A DNA stretch of 17,054 nucleotides from Calditrichota bacterium (GTDB lineage Bacteria > Calditrichota > Calditrichia > RBG-13-44-9): positions 1 through 17,054 of the forward strand of contig JAFGSO010000205.1 of NCBI GenBank assembly GCA_016934605.1, read 5' to 3'. Made by a program: the position numbers and the translations under genes. Positions 7,085 to 15,305 of this stretch are shown in pieces. Under the pieces are notes generated by a model that saw only the letters and a program-made list of their open reading frames with translations, did not search any database and was not told where the DNA came from. Position 1 is the first letter of the stretch; each line of letters opens with the position of its first letter.

Positions 7085-8296
7085 TTATCGAAGATTATCT
7101 TCTTCGACGGCTTCGATCAGCATTTCGAAGAAGCGGGGTTCGGCGTCGATTACGCGGTTCCAGCTGGGAATGAAGGTGGTTTCGTAAGGTGTTTCCAGTA
7201 ATACCTGACCAGCTCGAATAATACTCTGCACAAAGGTTTCTGCTGTCCGTGCTTCGATATGGCGGTCGTATTTCAACCCATTGAGCGATGCATCCATGGC
7301 ATATCGGCTGATAAAATCCCGGGCGGTACGCAGATAAGTGGATTTTAGTGTCATAAAAAATTCGGGTGTAAATATAATTCCCTGAGCTGCCAGTGTTCTG
7401 AAAAGCGATTTGGCAATATCCGTGGCCATTTTTAAAAGTCCTGCACTCAGATCATTCCAGACCAGTTCCTGATGTTTATGCTCATAAACTTTGGCAATAT
7501 CCACCTGTGCAACCCGGTGCAGTACTGTATTGCGGTGAACTTCGGATAGAACTCCCATTTCAAGTCCCCAGTCCGCCGGTATCCGCATTTGCTGGGCCAG
7601 CTCAACACTCAGTGCGAATTCGCCTGCCAGAATATACCGAAAACTGTCCAGATAGTCCAGGAAATCGTTGGGTCCGATCATTTTCTGCAGGGACCGGATA
7701 AGGGGTGTCGCAAACAGGCGGGTCACCCTTCCATGCAACCGGTCTGAAAGTCGAGAATAATATCCTTTGCAGAACTCGAACGGATGGGTAGGATGCATCA
7801 TCGGATAAACCAGGCGAGCCAGTAGCTCCCTGCTATAATTCCGGATATCACAATCATGCAAAGCAATGACGTCGGAGACGCCGGTTGCCAGGATGTATCC
7901 AAACGCCATCCAGGTTTGACTACCCTTACCCTGATCCGAAATATCAATTCCGATTTTCTCAAGATGCCGGTACAGCTTTTTCATCCTGGGTCCATCATTC
8001 CAGATAATACGCCAGTGCTGTGGCAACTCTGAAAAAAATTCCTTGGAATAGGCAAACTGATCCGCATTCATTCGGTACATGGTTATGATAATTTCATTAA
8101 GGTATTGAACATTTTTAACATCCTTAATGATATTTGGAAGGGCAGGACCTTCCAGTTCAGAATAGAGGGAAGGGAGAATCAGCGCCAGCAGTCTTTTTTT
8201 GGCGTTCTCGATTAGTTCCTTTTCGAGTTCCTCAAGGGAGCGTTCTGACAGACGATGTAAGGTAACAATTTGTCCATTTTGAAAAAAATCTGACAT
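7085..8296 (-). CDS. GT81-family glycosyltransferase, glucosyl-3-phosphoglycerate synthase-like
   Basis: A 403-residue GT-A fold cytosolic glycosyltransferase. Relatives (GpgS) transfer glucose from an NDP-glucose to 3-phosphoglycerate, the first step to the compatible solute glucosylglycerate. Visible features: PSLYSELEGPALPNII (42-57) near the N-terminus; GKGSQTWMAFGYILATG (123-139), the nucleotide-sugar-binding part; the DxD-type metal motif as HDCDIRN (147-153); ILAGEFALS (222-230); WGLEMGVLSEV (243-253); and VAQVDIAKVYEHKHQ (262-276), with the conserved His pair that in the family helps bind the metal. Length and motif order fit GT81. Specificity is inferred: a mannosyl-3-phosphoglycerate synthase or another sugar acceptor cannot be excluded. 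No phosphoglycerate phosphatase gene is adjacent. ATG at 8296 has GGAG about 5 nt upstream. A terminator-like hairpin follows. Confidence 0.82.
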   Translation of the reverse strand: MSDFFQNGQIVTLHRLSERSLEELEKELIENAKKRLLALILPSLYSELEGPALPNIIKDVKNVQYLNEIIITMYRMNADQFAYSKEFFSELPQHWRIIWNDGPRMKKLYRHLEKIGIDISDQGKGSQTWMAFGYILATGVSDVIALHDCDIRNYSRELLARLVYPMMHPTHPFEFCKGYYSRLSDRLHGRVTRLFATPLIRSLQKMIGPNDFLDYLDSFRYILAGEFALSVELAQQMRIPADWGLEMGVLSEVHRNTVLHRVAQVDIAKVYEHKHQELVWNDLSAGLLKMATDIAKSLFRTLAAQGIIFTPEFFMTLKSTYLRTARDFISRYAMDASLNGLKYDRHIEARTAETFVQSIIRAGQVLLETPYETTFIPSWNRVIDAEPRFFEMLIEAVEEDNLR

Positions 8297-8370
8297 CAGC
8301 TCTCCGGATTATTTTAATTCCATATCATTTCAATGTAATAATCATGTTACTACAGAACAAATAGTTCAGA

Positions 8371-8396
8371 GAAAATTGATTGAAAATCAAATTTTC
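8371..8396. repeat. AT-rich inverted repeat between isocitrate dehydrogenase and GT81 genes
   Basis: GAAAATTGATT (8371-8381) pairs with AATCAAATTTTC (8385-8396), 11 bp with one bulged A and a 3-nt loop. It sits in the 147-bp gap between two minus-strand genes. No T run follows it on the minus strand, so it is a weak terminator candidate at best; it could also be an mRNA-stabilising or operator dyad. Confidence 0.5.
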
Positions 8397-8443
8397 GAAA
8401 GAATATATCGATTGATACAGGAGTCATACTTTTTAAAAAATCT

Positions 8444-9448
8444 TTATTGTACTATTTCGCTGATTAATGCATCGGTCAATTCCCCGGTTGTAGCAGATCC
8501 GCCCATATCAGCCGTGAGATGTGTCTTTTCGGTGAGTTGAACGATAATGGCGTGTTTCATGTGATTGGCCACATGTTCTTCTCCAAGATAGCGCATCATC
8601 TGTTCTGCCGACAGCATAACCGCCAGTGGATTCGCTTTATTCTGACCGGCAATATCCGGTGCACTCCCATGAACGGCTTCAAATACGGCAAGATTATTTC
8701 CATAATTTGCACCCGGGACCAGGCCCAGTCCTCCTACCAGACCGGCACCTAGGTCACTAATAATATCCCCGTACAGATTTGTCAGCACCAACACATCAAA
8801 TTGTTCAGGATTCATTACCATCTGCATGGCGCAGTTATCCACAATAATTTCTTTATATTCTATTCCTGGATATCCTTTGGCTATCTCTCTGCAGCTCTTC
8901 AGAAAGAGGCCATCACTTTTTTTCATAATATTTGCTTTGTGGACGGCATGGACGGTTTTACGCCCCTCTTTTCGGGCATAATCAAATGCAAATTTTGCGA
9001 TCCGATCGGAAGCAACGGTGGTAATAATTTTCAGAGTCTGGGCTACACCGGGAGCTATGTCCTGCTCCAGTCCTGCGTAAACATCTTCGGTATTTTCCCT
9101 GATGATGACCATATCCACATTTTGGAATTTTAGACTGATCCCATACTTGGAGCTGATAGGCCTGACATTGGCGAACAGATTAAGCTGTTTTCTCAGTGAG
9201 ACATTGACACTGGAAAAACCCTCTCCAACCGGTGTTGTTATAGGGCCTTTCAGTGCGACTCCGTTCCTTTTAATAGAATCAAGAACGATATCAGGAAGAG
9301 GAGTACCATACTTTTCCATGGCCGCAGAGCCGGCTTCCACCTCCTCCCATTCGATCTCGGCCCCGGCAGCATCCAGAAAACGTCGGGTTGCATCAATAAC
9401 TTCGGGTCCTATTCCATCACCAGGGATCAGTGTAATGCGGTGTTTCAT
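8444..9448 (-). CDS. icd: NAD-dependent isocitrate dehydrogenase (IDH3-like, short type)
   Basis: A 334-residue cytosolic enzyme of the isocitrate/isopropylmalate dehydrogenase family; the likely reaction is oxidative decarboxylation of isocitrate to 2-oxoglutarate in the TCA cycle. Substrate signature: SVNVSLR (Ser80, Asn82, Arg86), Arg96 in FANVRP, Arg117 in RENTEDVYAG with Tyr124, Lys171 in HKANIMK, Asp228 and Asp232 in NLYGDIISD. The SxNxxxR pattern marks isocitrate rather than isopropylmalate dehydrogenase. Coenzyme: HGSAPDIAG has Asp265-Ile266 where NADP enzymes carry Lys-Tyr, so NAD is predicted. The stretch HKANIMKKSDGLFLKSC is strikingly like the catalytic subunit of mitochondrial IDH3. 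Length is that of the short homo-oligomeric type, without the insert of E. coli Icd. ATG at 9448 has GAGGTG 4 nt upstream. A homoisocitrate dehydrogenase is a less likely alternative. Confidence 0.9.
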   Translation of the reverse strand: MKHRITLIPGDGIGPEVIDATRRFLDAAGAEIEWEEVEAGSAAMEKYGTPLPDIVLDSIKRNGVALKGPITTPVGEGFSSVNVSLRKQLNLFANVRPISSKYGISLKFQNVDMVIIRENTEDVYAGLEQDIAPGVAQTLKIITTVASDRIAKFAFDYARKEGRKTVHAVHKANIMKKSDGLFLKSCREIAKGYPGIEYKEIIVDNCAMQMVMNPEQFDVLVLTNLYGDIISDLGAGLVGGLGLVPGANYGNNLAVFEAVHGSAPDIAGQNKANPLAVMLSAEQMMRYLGEEHVANHMKHAIIVQLTEKTHLTADMGGSATTGELTDALISEIVQ

Positions 9449-9552
9449 TTTTCACCTCATCTGTTCATAGAGTCATTTCAATAAATTTAACAAATCATCG
9501 AGTAAAACGGCAACTTCTATTCAGAAATAATTTATATTCTTGAAAATGAAAA

Positions 9553-9684
9553 AATTTTACCTTAAAATAAATTTCAGGGAAGTAATCCATTAGCATAAAC
9601 CATAAGAGAGATCCAAAATTCCAATGATGGAAAAATCCTTTTTGTTTTTATTCCGACTCAAACTAATAATCTAATTTTACCTTA
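9553..9684 (+). repeat. Two 12-bp direct repeats (AATTTTACCTTA) in the divergent intergenic region
   Basis: The 260-bp gap 9449-9708 between the divergent isocitrate dehydrogenase gene and the 1290-residue cargo gene holds no ORF of note. It contains AATTTTACCTTA at 9553-9564 and again at 9673-9684, exactly 120 bp apart; the second copy lies 25 bp before the ATG at 9709. They may be binding sites or chance matches in AT-rich DNA. Confidence 0.35.
9642..9670 (+). promoter_or_regulatory. Possible sigma70-like promoter for the cargo/PorV-like operon
   Basis: TTGTTT (9642-9647), a 17-nt spacer and AATAAT (9665-9670) resemble -35 and -10 boxes (3/6 and 5/6 matches). Transcription would start near 9677, about 32 nt before the ATG. 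In AT-rich DNA such matches are common, so support is weak. Confidence 0.25.
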
Positions 9685-9708
9685 TTTTACAGGTCGAAAG
9701 GAAAAGCC

Positions 9709-12700
9709 ATGAGAACGACCCTGCTTTCAGGCTTTATTATGTTATTCATTTCACATTCTTTTTTATCAGGAGGCACCTGGCAGCGAGAAATTGTGGATAG
9801 TTCAGGGACCGACACCGGATGGTATTGTTCGCTGGCTCTGGACAGTAACAACGATCCGCATATTGCCTACAGCGATGCAGATAATTTCGATCTGCATTAT
9901 GCCTATTTTAAGGACGGCGAATGGCATATTGATCTGGTTGACAGTATAGGTGTGGTTGGTTTCCACTGTGACCTTGTTCTGGACGAGAATGACCGACCCC
10001 ATATTGCCTATCAAAAAGGATATTACGCTTATGCGGTTACCGATGTGGGTTTGAAATATGCCACAATCACCGATACCGGTTGGGCAAAAGTATATATCGA
10101 CTCAACCCGCTTTGGAATTGTTGACCTGTTCTGCTCAATCGCATTTCGGCCAGATGGAACCCCCGGAATTGCCTATATCGACATTATGGAAAAGCGACTG
10201 AAGTTTGCCTATAAATCAGGTGATGAGTGGAAACTGACTGATATTAATGATGCATCTGCCGGTGCTTCCATCGGATTTTGTAAACTTGTGTTTAAAAGCG
10301 ACGGAACTCCTGTTATCGGATACACCCATGACTCATTGATGATTGCCGTTGGGGATCCTGCGTATTCCAACTGGACAACTACTACTATTCCATATTCTTT
10401 GTTTACGCTTGCCCCTTCCAGCGAACTGAATATGGATATTGACAGCCAGGATAATATCCATATGACAATGCTTCACATATCGCCGACATATCAATATGAA
10501 CTTCTCTACCTGCATTACGACTGGCAGAGCTGGCAGGACGAGATTATTCTACCGGAGGGGGTGGGAAATGTTTCTTTAAAGATAGATAATAATGACATAC
10601 CCTGCATTGTAACAGGTTTAAACGATGTCCTCTTTTTCAAACGTGAAAATAATCAATGGGTACAAAGCGTTATTGACGATAATATTTCTGAAAAAGCCTT
10701 TTCTTCGCTTAATTTTGACAATAATAACATTCCACATCTGGCATTTCAGGGAAAACCAAGCTACTCACAGGTCGATGCAGCCTTGCTTTATTACCGCTAT
10801 TACCCCGGAGCTCCACAAATCAATTTACCTGTCGGTTCCCATGACTTCGGATTGGTATCAACCCAGAGTTACATTGACTGGAACTGCCCGATAACCAATA
10901 CCGGTCAGGGACCTCTGATTATTACAGACCTTCGATTTCAACCTGCTACTAATAGTTTTCAGATTATCAATACACCGCTTCCGATTTATATCCAGCCAAC
11001 AGACACTGCTTACATGGGAATCCGCTTTCAACCGGAAGCCGAACAGACTTATCAGATCACCCTGCAGGTTCATTCGAATGACACTCTGAATTCGCCTGCC
11101 CCGGTAAATCTGACCGGCCAGGGAACCAGCAGCGGGAATACCGGCGATCTTAATTTACATGTCAGAAACGGGTATTATGATCAGACGAACGGCTATCTGA
11201 AAAGTGATATTCCATGGTCAGGCGGTCAGGTGAATATCTATCAGAATTCACAGCTGGTCTCCGGTCCCCACACCACCCCGGCGGATGGAATTTTAAACCT
11301 GAGCAGTCTTCCTGTCGGCAATCTGCAATTCCGTCTGGAGAAAGATTTTAATTTGCCGGACGGAACCGGTCAGGAACATATTACCATGAACAGTTCCCTG
11401 GAATTAGGTCCAGGCTCGAATTCTCACACACTGGTATTCCCCGAATCGCTGATGGTTTACAAATATGAACTCATCCATGCTTTGACCCATATTGAAAACG
11501 ACTTTTTTGGTGTACCTGCAAACTATTCATATGGGAACAGCGAAGATAAAATCAAAGCTGTTCTTCAATCGTGGAACAGCAATCTACCTGATGATGTTGC
11601 CGAAAATCTGGCAAGGCTAATCCTGGTCGAAAAAATGGTCCATGATATGTTCGGGGTTGCTGAAGGCGCAGGTAACGAGCTAATGCAGGATCTGGGTGAC
11701 CTGATCGGATTCATATTCTACGCGGAAAGCTGGGGAGCCAGCATCATTCAGCTCCTCCTGGCTGTTATTCAGAGCATCGGAAATCCCAGTCAGTTCATGT
11801 ATGAACTATTATATTTCTTCATTGATGAAGTCATAAAAGCTGCTATCATGCAAGGCGTTGGATTTGCCATAGACCAGATGGCAGCTCTGGTTCCACCACC
11901 GGGACCGGAATTAATCAAAACCGGCTGGAGACAGGTAAAAAGTCAGTATTCAGGTATGATGGGTGGTGCTCCTTTCGGGGACAATGGATGGGCTGAAGCC
12001 AAGCGAACCGTATTTAAAATCCTGGAATATCCATTTTTTCAGTTAATTTATATTGATATGTTATCCAGTTCCACATTAGATAAAGCCAAGAACCGTTCCG
12101 AAAATTTCAATTATAACGGTACTTTTCACCAGGCTCACCTGGAGCAGGGCAATTTTGTATCCTGGAAGAGGACAGAGACAGAACTATTAACAGATCTGGC
12201 ACGAGGTTTTCGGATAAGTGCCAATCTGTTTATGGTTTCAGCAAACATCTTCGACTGGCTGGGAACAGTCGTTCCGGGATTTATTGGAACAATCTTGCAG
12301 CAAATCAGTTTTTACGCCAAAATATCTGCATATGTGAATGTGGTAACGGCATTTGGACTCTCAGCCGGTGGTTTCTTTTCTGTACCGGTTCAAATGGAAG
12401 ATGCTGTGGATGATATCTATTTGCCCGACGGTAGTATCCTGGCAGATCATGTCCTGAAGCCACGCATATATGCCCGGGCGGAAATGCCGGAACATCAGCT
12501 GACAGCCATTAAAAGCTCACTTTTTCAGGCAGTCACCGAATATGATTCTATGATAAATGACATCAAACAGAATATTCAGAATGGAAATTCAGAACATGCT
12601 GCCGGGCAGTTAAGAGATCTCTGGCAGGTTGAAGGAAAATTGAACAATAACTTTCAATTGGCATCGGCGCCCATATATTCGGTAGCTAATATTGCCACGG

Positions 12701-13581
12701 ACAGCATCGATTCATTCGATGAAGTATACGATTCTCTGCGTGTTTACTGTGCCTATGCTGTGGAAGCCCGGACGCTAAATTACCTGAATGTGGCCGGAGC
12801 AGCCATCGATAACAGTCAGGAAGTCCGGGATTCAGTTTTCAAACGGTTGGATAATTCCATCCAATTAAATCACCAGTTTGCGGATCAGGTTTTTTTGACG
12901 CTGGATACGGTTACCGCCCATCTGGAAATTCCGGCAGTGGTCATGGTCAGCTATACACAGCAGGAAAAACTCAGGCTCCAGGACGATGAGACCAGCATCA
13001 TAAGCGTCAGAATCAAAAATGTTGGCTCGCTTATAGCAGAAAATGTCAGTATCATACTGGAGACGAATGAAGCGCTCAGAATCCATGAAACTGACAGTAT
13101 CACCATCGGTTCGCTGGCACCGGGAGAAGAATCGGACATGTATACCTGGACCGTTTCGGTATTCGACCGTCAGTATCCGAAGGGTGTGTGGGATGCAGTT
13201 GTTTACTCCCCGAATTCCCAGACGTATTCTGCCAGCGGGACTTTTACGATTGTACAACCGGAGTCTCCCCCAACCGGAGGAAAATTATCCAGCGATAATA
13301 TCTACAACTATCCCAATCCTTTTAATCCTGAAAGAGAGACCACCACCCTTCGTTACAGTCTGGAAAAGTCTGGTAATGTGTCAGTTAAAATTTTTGATTC
13401 CGGTGGAAATCTGGTAAAAATTCTTATGGAAGATGTTTCCCAGTCCGCCAGTGTGGAACAGTCTGTTATATGGGATGGAAAAAACGGAGAAGGTGAACTT
13501 GTTGCCAACGGTGTTTATTTTTTCAGAATTGAGACTTCACAGGATGAGCGTGCGGTGGGAAAAATTGCCGTGTTAAGATAA
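9709..13581 (+). CDS. Large secreted protein: seven-repeat propeller, Hydin-like Ig domain, helix-rich core, type IX sorting domain
   Basis: A 1290-residue exported protein of unknown function. Residues 1-21 are a signal peptide. Residues ~41-365 hold seven copies of a unit of about 49 residues with the core xLxxDxxxxPHIAYxxxxxxxLxYAY (starting near 41, 88, 143, 192, 241, 289 and 333), consistent with a seven-bladed beta-propeller. Residues ~370-472 resemble an ASPM/SPD-2/Hydin (choice-of-anchor D) Ig-like domain (HDFGLVSTQS, ITNTGQGPLIITD, GIRFQPEAEQTYQ, VNLTGQG). Residues ~478-580 look beta-rich. Residues ~580-1060 are unusually helical with several hydrophobic stretches and no family I recognise. 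Residues ~1090-1185 are CARDB-like (SVRIKNVGSLIAENVSI). Residues ~1199-1290 are a YPNPFN sorting domain ending VGKIAVLR. ATG has AAGGA 6 nt upstream. A PorV/PorQ-like gene follows after 14 bp, suggesting coexpression and assisted export. Confidence 0.88.
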   Translation: MRTTLLSGFIMLFISHSFLSGGTWQREIVDSSGTDTGWYCSLALDSNNDPHIAYSDADNFDLHYAYFKDGEWHIDLVDSIGVVGFHCDLVLDENDRPHIAYQKGYYAYAVTDVGLKYATITDTGWAKVYIDSTRFGIVDLFCSIAFRPDGTPGIAYIDIMEKRLKFAYKSGDEWKLTDINDASAGASIGFCKLVFKSDGTPVIGYTHDSLMIAVGDPAYSNWTTTTIPYSLFTLAPSSELNMDIDSQDNIHMTMLHISPTYQYELLYLHYDWQSWQDEIILPEGVGNVSLKIDNNDIPCIVTGLNDVLFFKRENNQWVQSVIDDNISEKAFSSLNFDNNNIPHLAFQGKPSYSQVDAALLYYRYYPGAPQINLPVGSHDFGLVSTQSYIDWNCPITNTGQGPLIITDLRFQPATNSFQIINTPLPIYIQPTDTAYMGIRFQPEAEQTYQITLQVHSNDTLNSPAPVNLTGQGTSSGNTGDLNLHVRNGYYDQTNGYLKSDIPWSGGQVNIYQNSQLVSGPHTTPADGILNLSSLPVGNLQFRLEKDFNLPDGTGQEHITMNSSLELGPGSNSHTLVFPESLMVYKYELIHALTHIENDFFGVPANYSYGNSEDKIKAVLQSWNSNLPDDVAENLARLILVEKMVHDMFGVAEGAGNELMQDLGDLIGFIFYAESWGASIIQLLLAVIQSIGNPSQFMYELLYFFIDEVIKAAIMQGVGFAIDQMAALVPPPGPELIKTGWRQVKSQYSGMMGGAPFGDNGWAEAKRTVFKILEYPFFQLIYIDMLSSSTLDKAKNRSENFNYNGTFHQAHLEQGNFVSWKRTETELLTDLARGFRISANLFMVSANIFDWLGTVVPGFIGTILQQISFYAKISAYVNVVTAFGLSAGGFFSVPVQMEDAVDDIYLPDGSILADHVLKPRIYARAEMPEHQLTAIKSSLFQAVTEYDSMINDIKQNIQNGNSEHAAGQLRDLWQVEGKLNNNFQLASAPIYSVANIATDSIDSFDEVYDSLRVYCAYAVEARTLNYLNVAGAAIDNSQEVRDSVFKRLDNSIQLNHQFADQVFLTLDTVTAHLEIPAVVMVSYTQQEKLRLQDDETSIISVRIKNVGSLIAENVSIILETNEALRIHETDSITIGSLAPGEESDMYTWTVSVFDRQYPKGVWDAVVYSPNSQTYSASGTFTIVQPESPPTGGKLSSDNIYNYPNPFNPERETTTLRYSLEKSGNVSVKIFDSGGNLVKILMEDVSQSASVEQSVIWDGKNGEGELVANGVYFFRIETSQDERAVGKIAVLR

Positions 13582-13595
13582 AGGAGACAGAGACC

Positions 13596-14525
13596 ATGAA
13601 AACCTTTACATTGATCATAGTATTCTTTTTCATCACATTTCTAATGCAACCGGTTCTGGCGGGAGAAGAAAGCGGAGGATATGCCGGCAGTTTCCTGGAC
13701 TGGGGAGCCGGTGCCAGGGCTATCTCCATGGGTAAATCGTTTACGGGCATCGCGGACGATGGCACTGCTCTGATCTGGAATCCCGCCGGTCTGGCCCAGG
13801 TCTCATCCAGCGAATTTTCCGCCATGCACGCTCTAATATTCGAGGATCGCAGTCAAAATTTCCTGGCCCTGAGCTACCCTCTGAATCGACTAACTATCAG
13901 TGCCGGCTGGATGCGATTCGGTGTATCCGATGTCCAGGAGAGAAGTACCACGGGCGAGTTAACAGGCACTTTTGACGATTCGGAAAATATTTTCATGCTG
14001 GGTTCAGGATATCAAGTTCTCTCCATTCCCACCCTGACATTAAATGCCGGTCTGACAGCCAAATATTTCTATCACTCTCTGTATGAGTATCATGCCAGCG
14101 GAATAGGTATCGATCTGGGAGTGTTATCTGCTTTCCATCTTACCGGACTGGTCGAACAGATCAGTGCCGGTATTGCCATTCAAAACCTCGGCGCCAAACT
14201 CAAATGGGACACCGAAAGCGAGCATGAGGATAACATCCCGGCAACAATACGTTTTGGTTCGGCTCTGAGCATCAGACCTATTCCATTTAAACTGGCGCTC
14301 GATCTCGAAAAAAAAGAAAACCAGGATATCCGTATCCACGCAGGTGCGGAGTACAGTTTTACTATTCTCGCCCTGCGTGCAGGTCTGGATCATGACAAAC
14401 TGACGGCCGGAGCAGGGTTGATGATGGAATTGGGTCGAATCGGGTTCGGTCTGGATTATGCACTCAGCAGCGATGAGGTATCCAGTGATCCCCTTCATTT
14501 TTTCTCGCTGCGATTCCGGTTTTAG
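13596..14525 (+). CDS. PorV/PorQ-family outer-membrane beta-barrel protein
   Basis: A 309-residue predicted outer-membrane protein. Residues 1-22 are a signal peptide (LIIVFFFITFLMQPVLAG). The family signature follows at 38-67: GAGARAISMGKSFTGIADD, then GTALIWNPAGLAQ, as in PorV/PorQ and UPF0164 proteins. The rest alternates in beta-strand fashion and ends in an aromatic residue (FSLRFRF), the usual signal for outer-membrane insertion by BAM. In Bacteroidetes, PorV accompanies type IX cargo and delivers it to the surface-attachment machinery; transfer of that role to this protein is inference, because the family has many paralogues in FCB bacteria. The gene starts 14 bp after the 1290-residue cargo gene, with GGAG 9 nt before the ATG, so the two almost certainly form an operon. 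It ends 24 bp from convergent pgl. Confidence 0.87.
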   Translation: MKTFTLIIVFFFITFLMQPVLAGEESGGYAGSFLDWGAGARAISMGKSFTGIADDGTALIWNPAGLAQVSSSEFSAMHALIFEDRSQNFLALSYPLNRLTISAGWMRFGVSDVQERSTTGELTGTFDDSENIFMLGSGYQVLSIPTLTLNAGLTAKYFYHSLYEYHASGIGIDLGVLSAFHLTGLVEQISAGIAIQNLGAKLKWDTESEHEDNIPATIRFGSALSIRPIPFKLALDLEKKENQDIRIHAGAEYSFTILALRAGLDHDKLTAGAGLMMELGRIGFGLDYALSSDEVSSDPLHFFSLRFRF

Positions 14526-14549
14526 CCTGATAATTAAATCGTTTTGAAG

Positions 14550-15305
14550 CTACATAGGTAAATTAACAGCAGCCTGCCGGTCGATAAACCATTCCAGCTG
14601 AGCGTTTTGGGGCTGAACCATGGCCGCCGGATATTTATTTTCGGCTTCAGGATCCCGCAGAATTCGTTCGACTATTGCTCTCTTCGCCTCACCGGAAATT
14701 AAAAAACTGACTCTATTCGCATTATTGAGAACCGGTAATGTCAGTGTTATCCTGTTCTGACCGGTTTCCGGATGAACAGCAGCCGCACAAAATTGATTCC
14801 GGACATGGATCGTGTCTGTTCCCGGAAAAATAGAAGCGGTATGACCGTCCACTCCCAATCCCAGAAAAATCCAGTGAAACTGCGGAATCCCCTCCGACGA
14901 AAGCGGGACAAATTGACGGATTTCCTGGGCGTAGCGGTCTTTTTCTTGAAAAGGTTCTGCTTCGCCCCGGATTCGATGAATATTTCCTTTCGGAATAGGG
15001 ATATTATTAAGCAGCAAATCTCTGGCCACCCCATAGTTACTGTCCGGATAATCCGGGGGAACGCATCTTTCATCCCCCCAGAAAAAGTGAACAGCTTCCC
15101 ATGGGACCTGTTCCCTGCCGGATAATTTGGACAAATTACGAAACATATTTTCCGGTGTGCTTCCTCCGGAGAGGGCAACAACAATTGTACGTGTTTCCGA
15201 TGCGGCTGAATTTACCATGCGTATAAATTCCCCGGCAATAAACAGGGACATGGTTTGCGAGGACTTAAATACTTTTATAACCGGTTTCACCATCATAACT
15301 CGCAA
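14550..15305 (-). CDS. pgl: 6-phosphogluconolactonase (DevB type)
   Basis: Cytosolic enzyme that hydrolyses 6-phosphoglucono-delta-lactone to 6-phosphogluconate, step two of the oxidative pentose phosphate pathway. Motifs (251-residue form): LSGGSTP (45-51), FFWGDERCVPPDYPDSNYG (74-92), the active-site stretch GLGVDGHTASIFPG (149-162, His155 the likely catalytic base), and RITLTLPVLNNA (185-196). Length is normal. The gene overlaps the end of zwf, which makes the preceding enzyme, so the pair is cotranscribed and probably translationally coupled. Start choice: TTG at 15305 has AGGGAG 4 nt upstream, the spacing used elsewhere in this window. ATG at 15296, which overlaps the zwf stop as ATGA, is a serious alternative and would shorten the protein by three residues. 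Confidence 0.93.
   Translation of the reverse strand: MRVMMVKPVIKVFKSSQTMSLFIAGEFIRMVNSAASETRTIVVALSGGSTPENMFRNLSKLSGREQVPWEAVHFFWGDERCVPPDYPDSNYGVARDLLLNNIPIPKGNIHRIRGEAEPFQEKDRYAQEIRQFVPLSSEGIPQFHWIFLGLGVDGHTASIFPGTDTIHVRNQFCAAAVHPETGQNRITLTLPVLNNANRVSFLISGEAKRAIVERILRDPEAENKYPAAMVQPQNAQLEWFIDRQAAVNLPM

Noticed and set aside
8444..9448. Assignment as 3-isopropylmalate dehydrogenase (leuB)
   Set aside because: The substrate loop reads SVNVSLR, the isocitrate-type SxNxxxR pattern, and no leucine biosynthesis genes are adjacent.
14526..14549. Bidirectional terminator between the PorV-like gene and pgl
   Set aside because: The 24-bp spacer has no convincing stem or T run on either strand.
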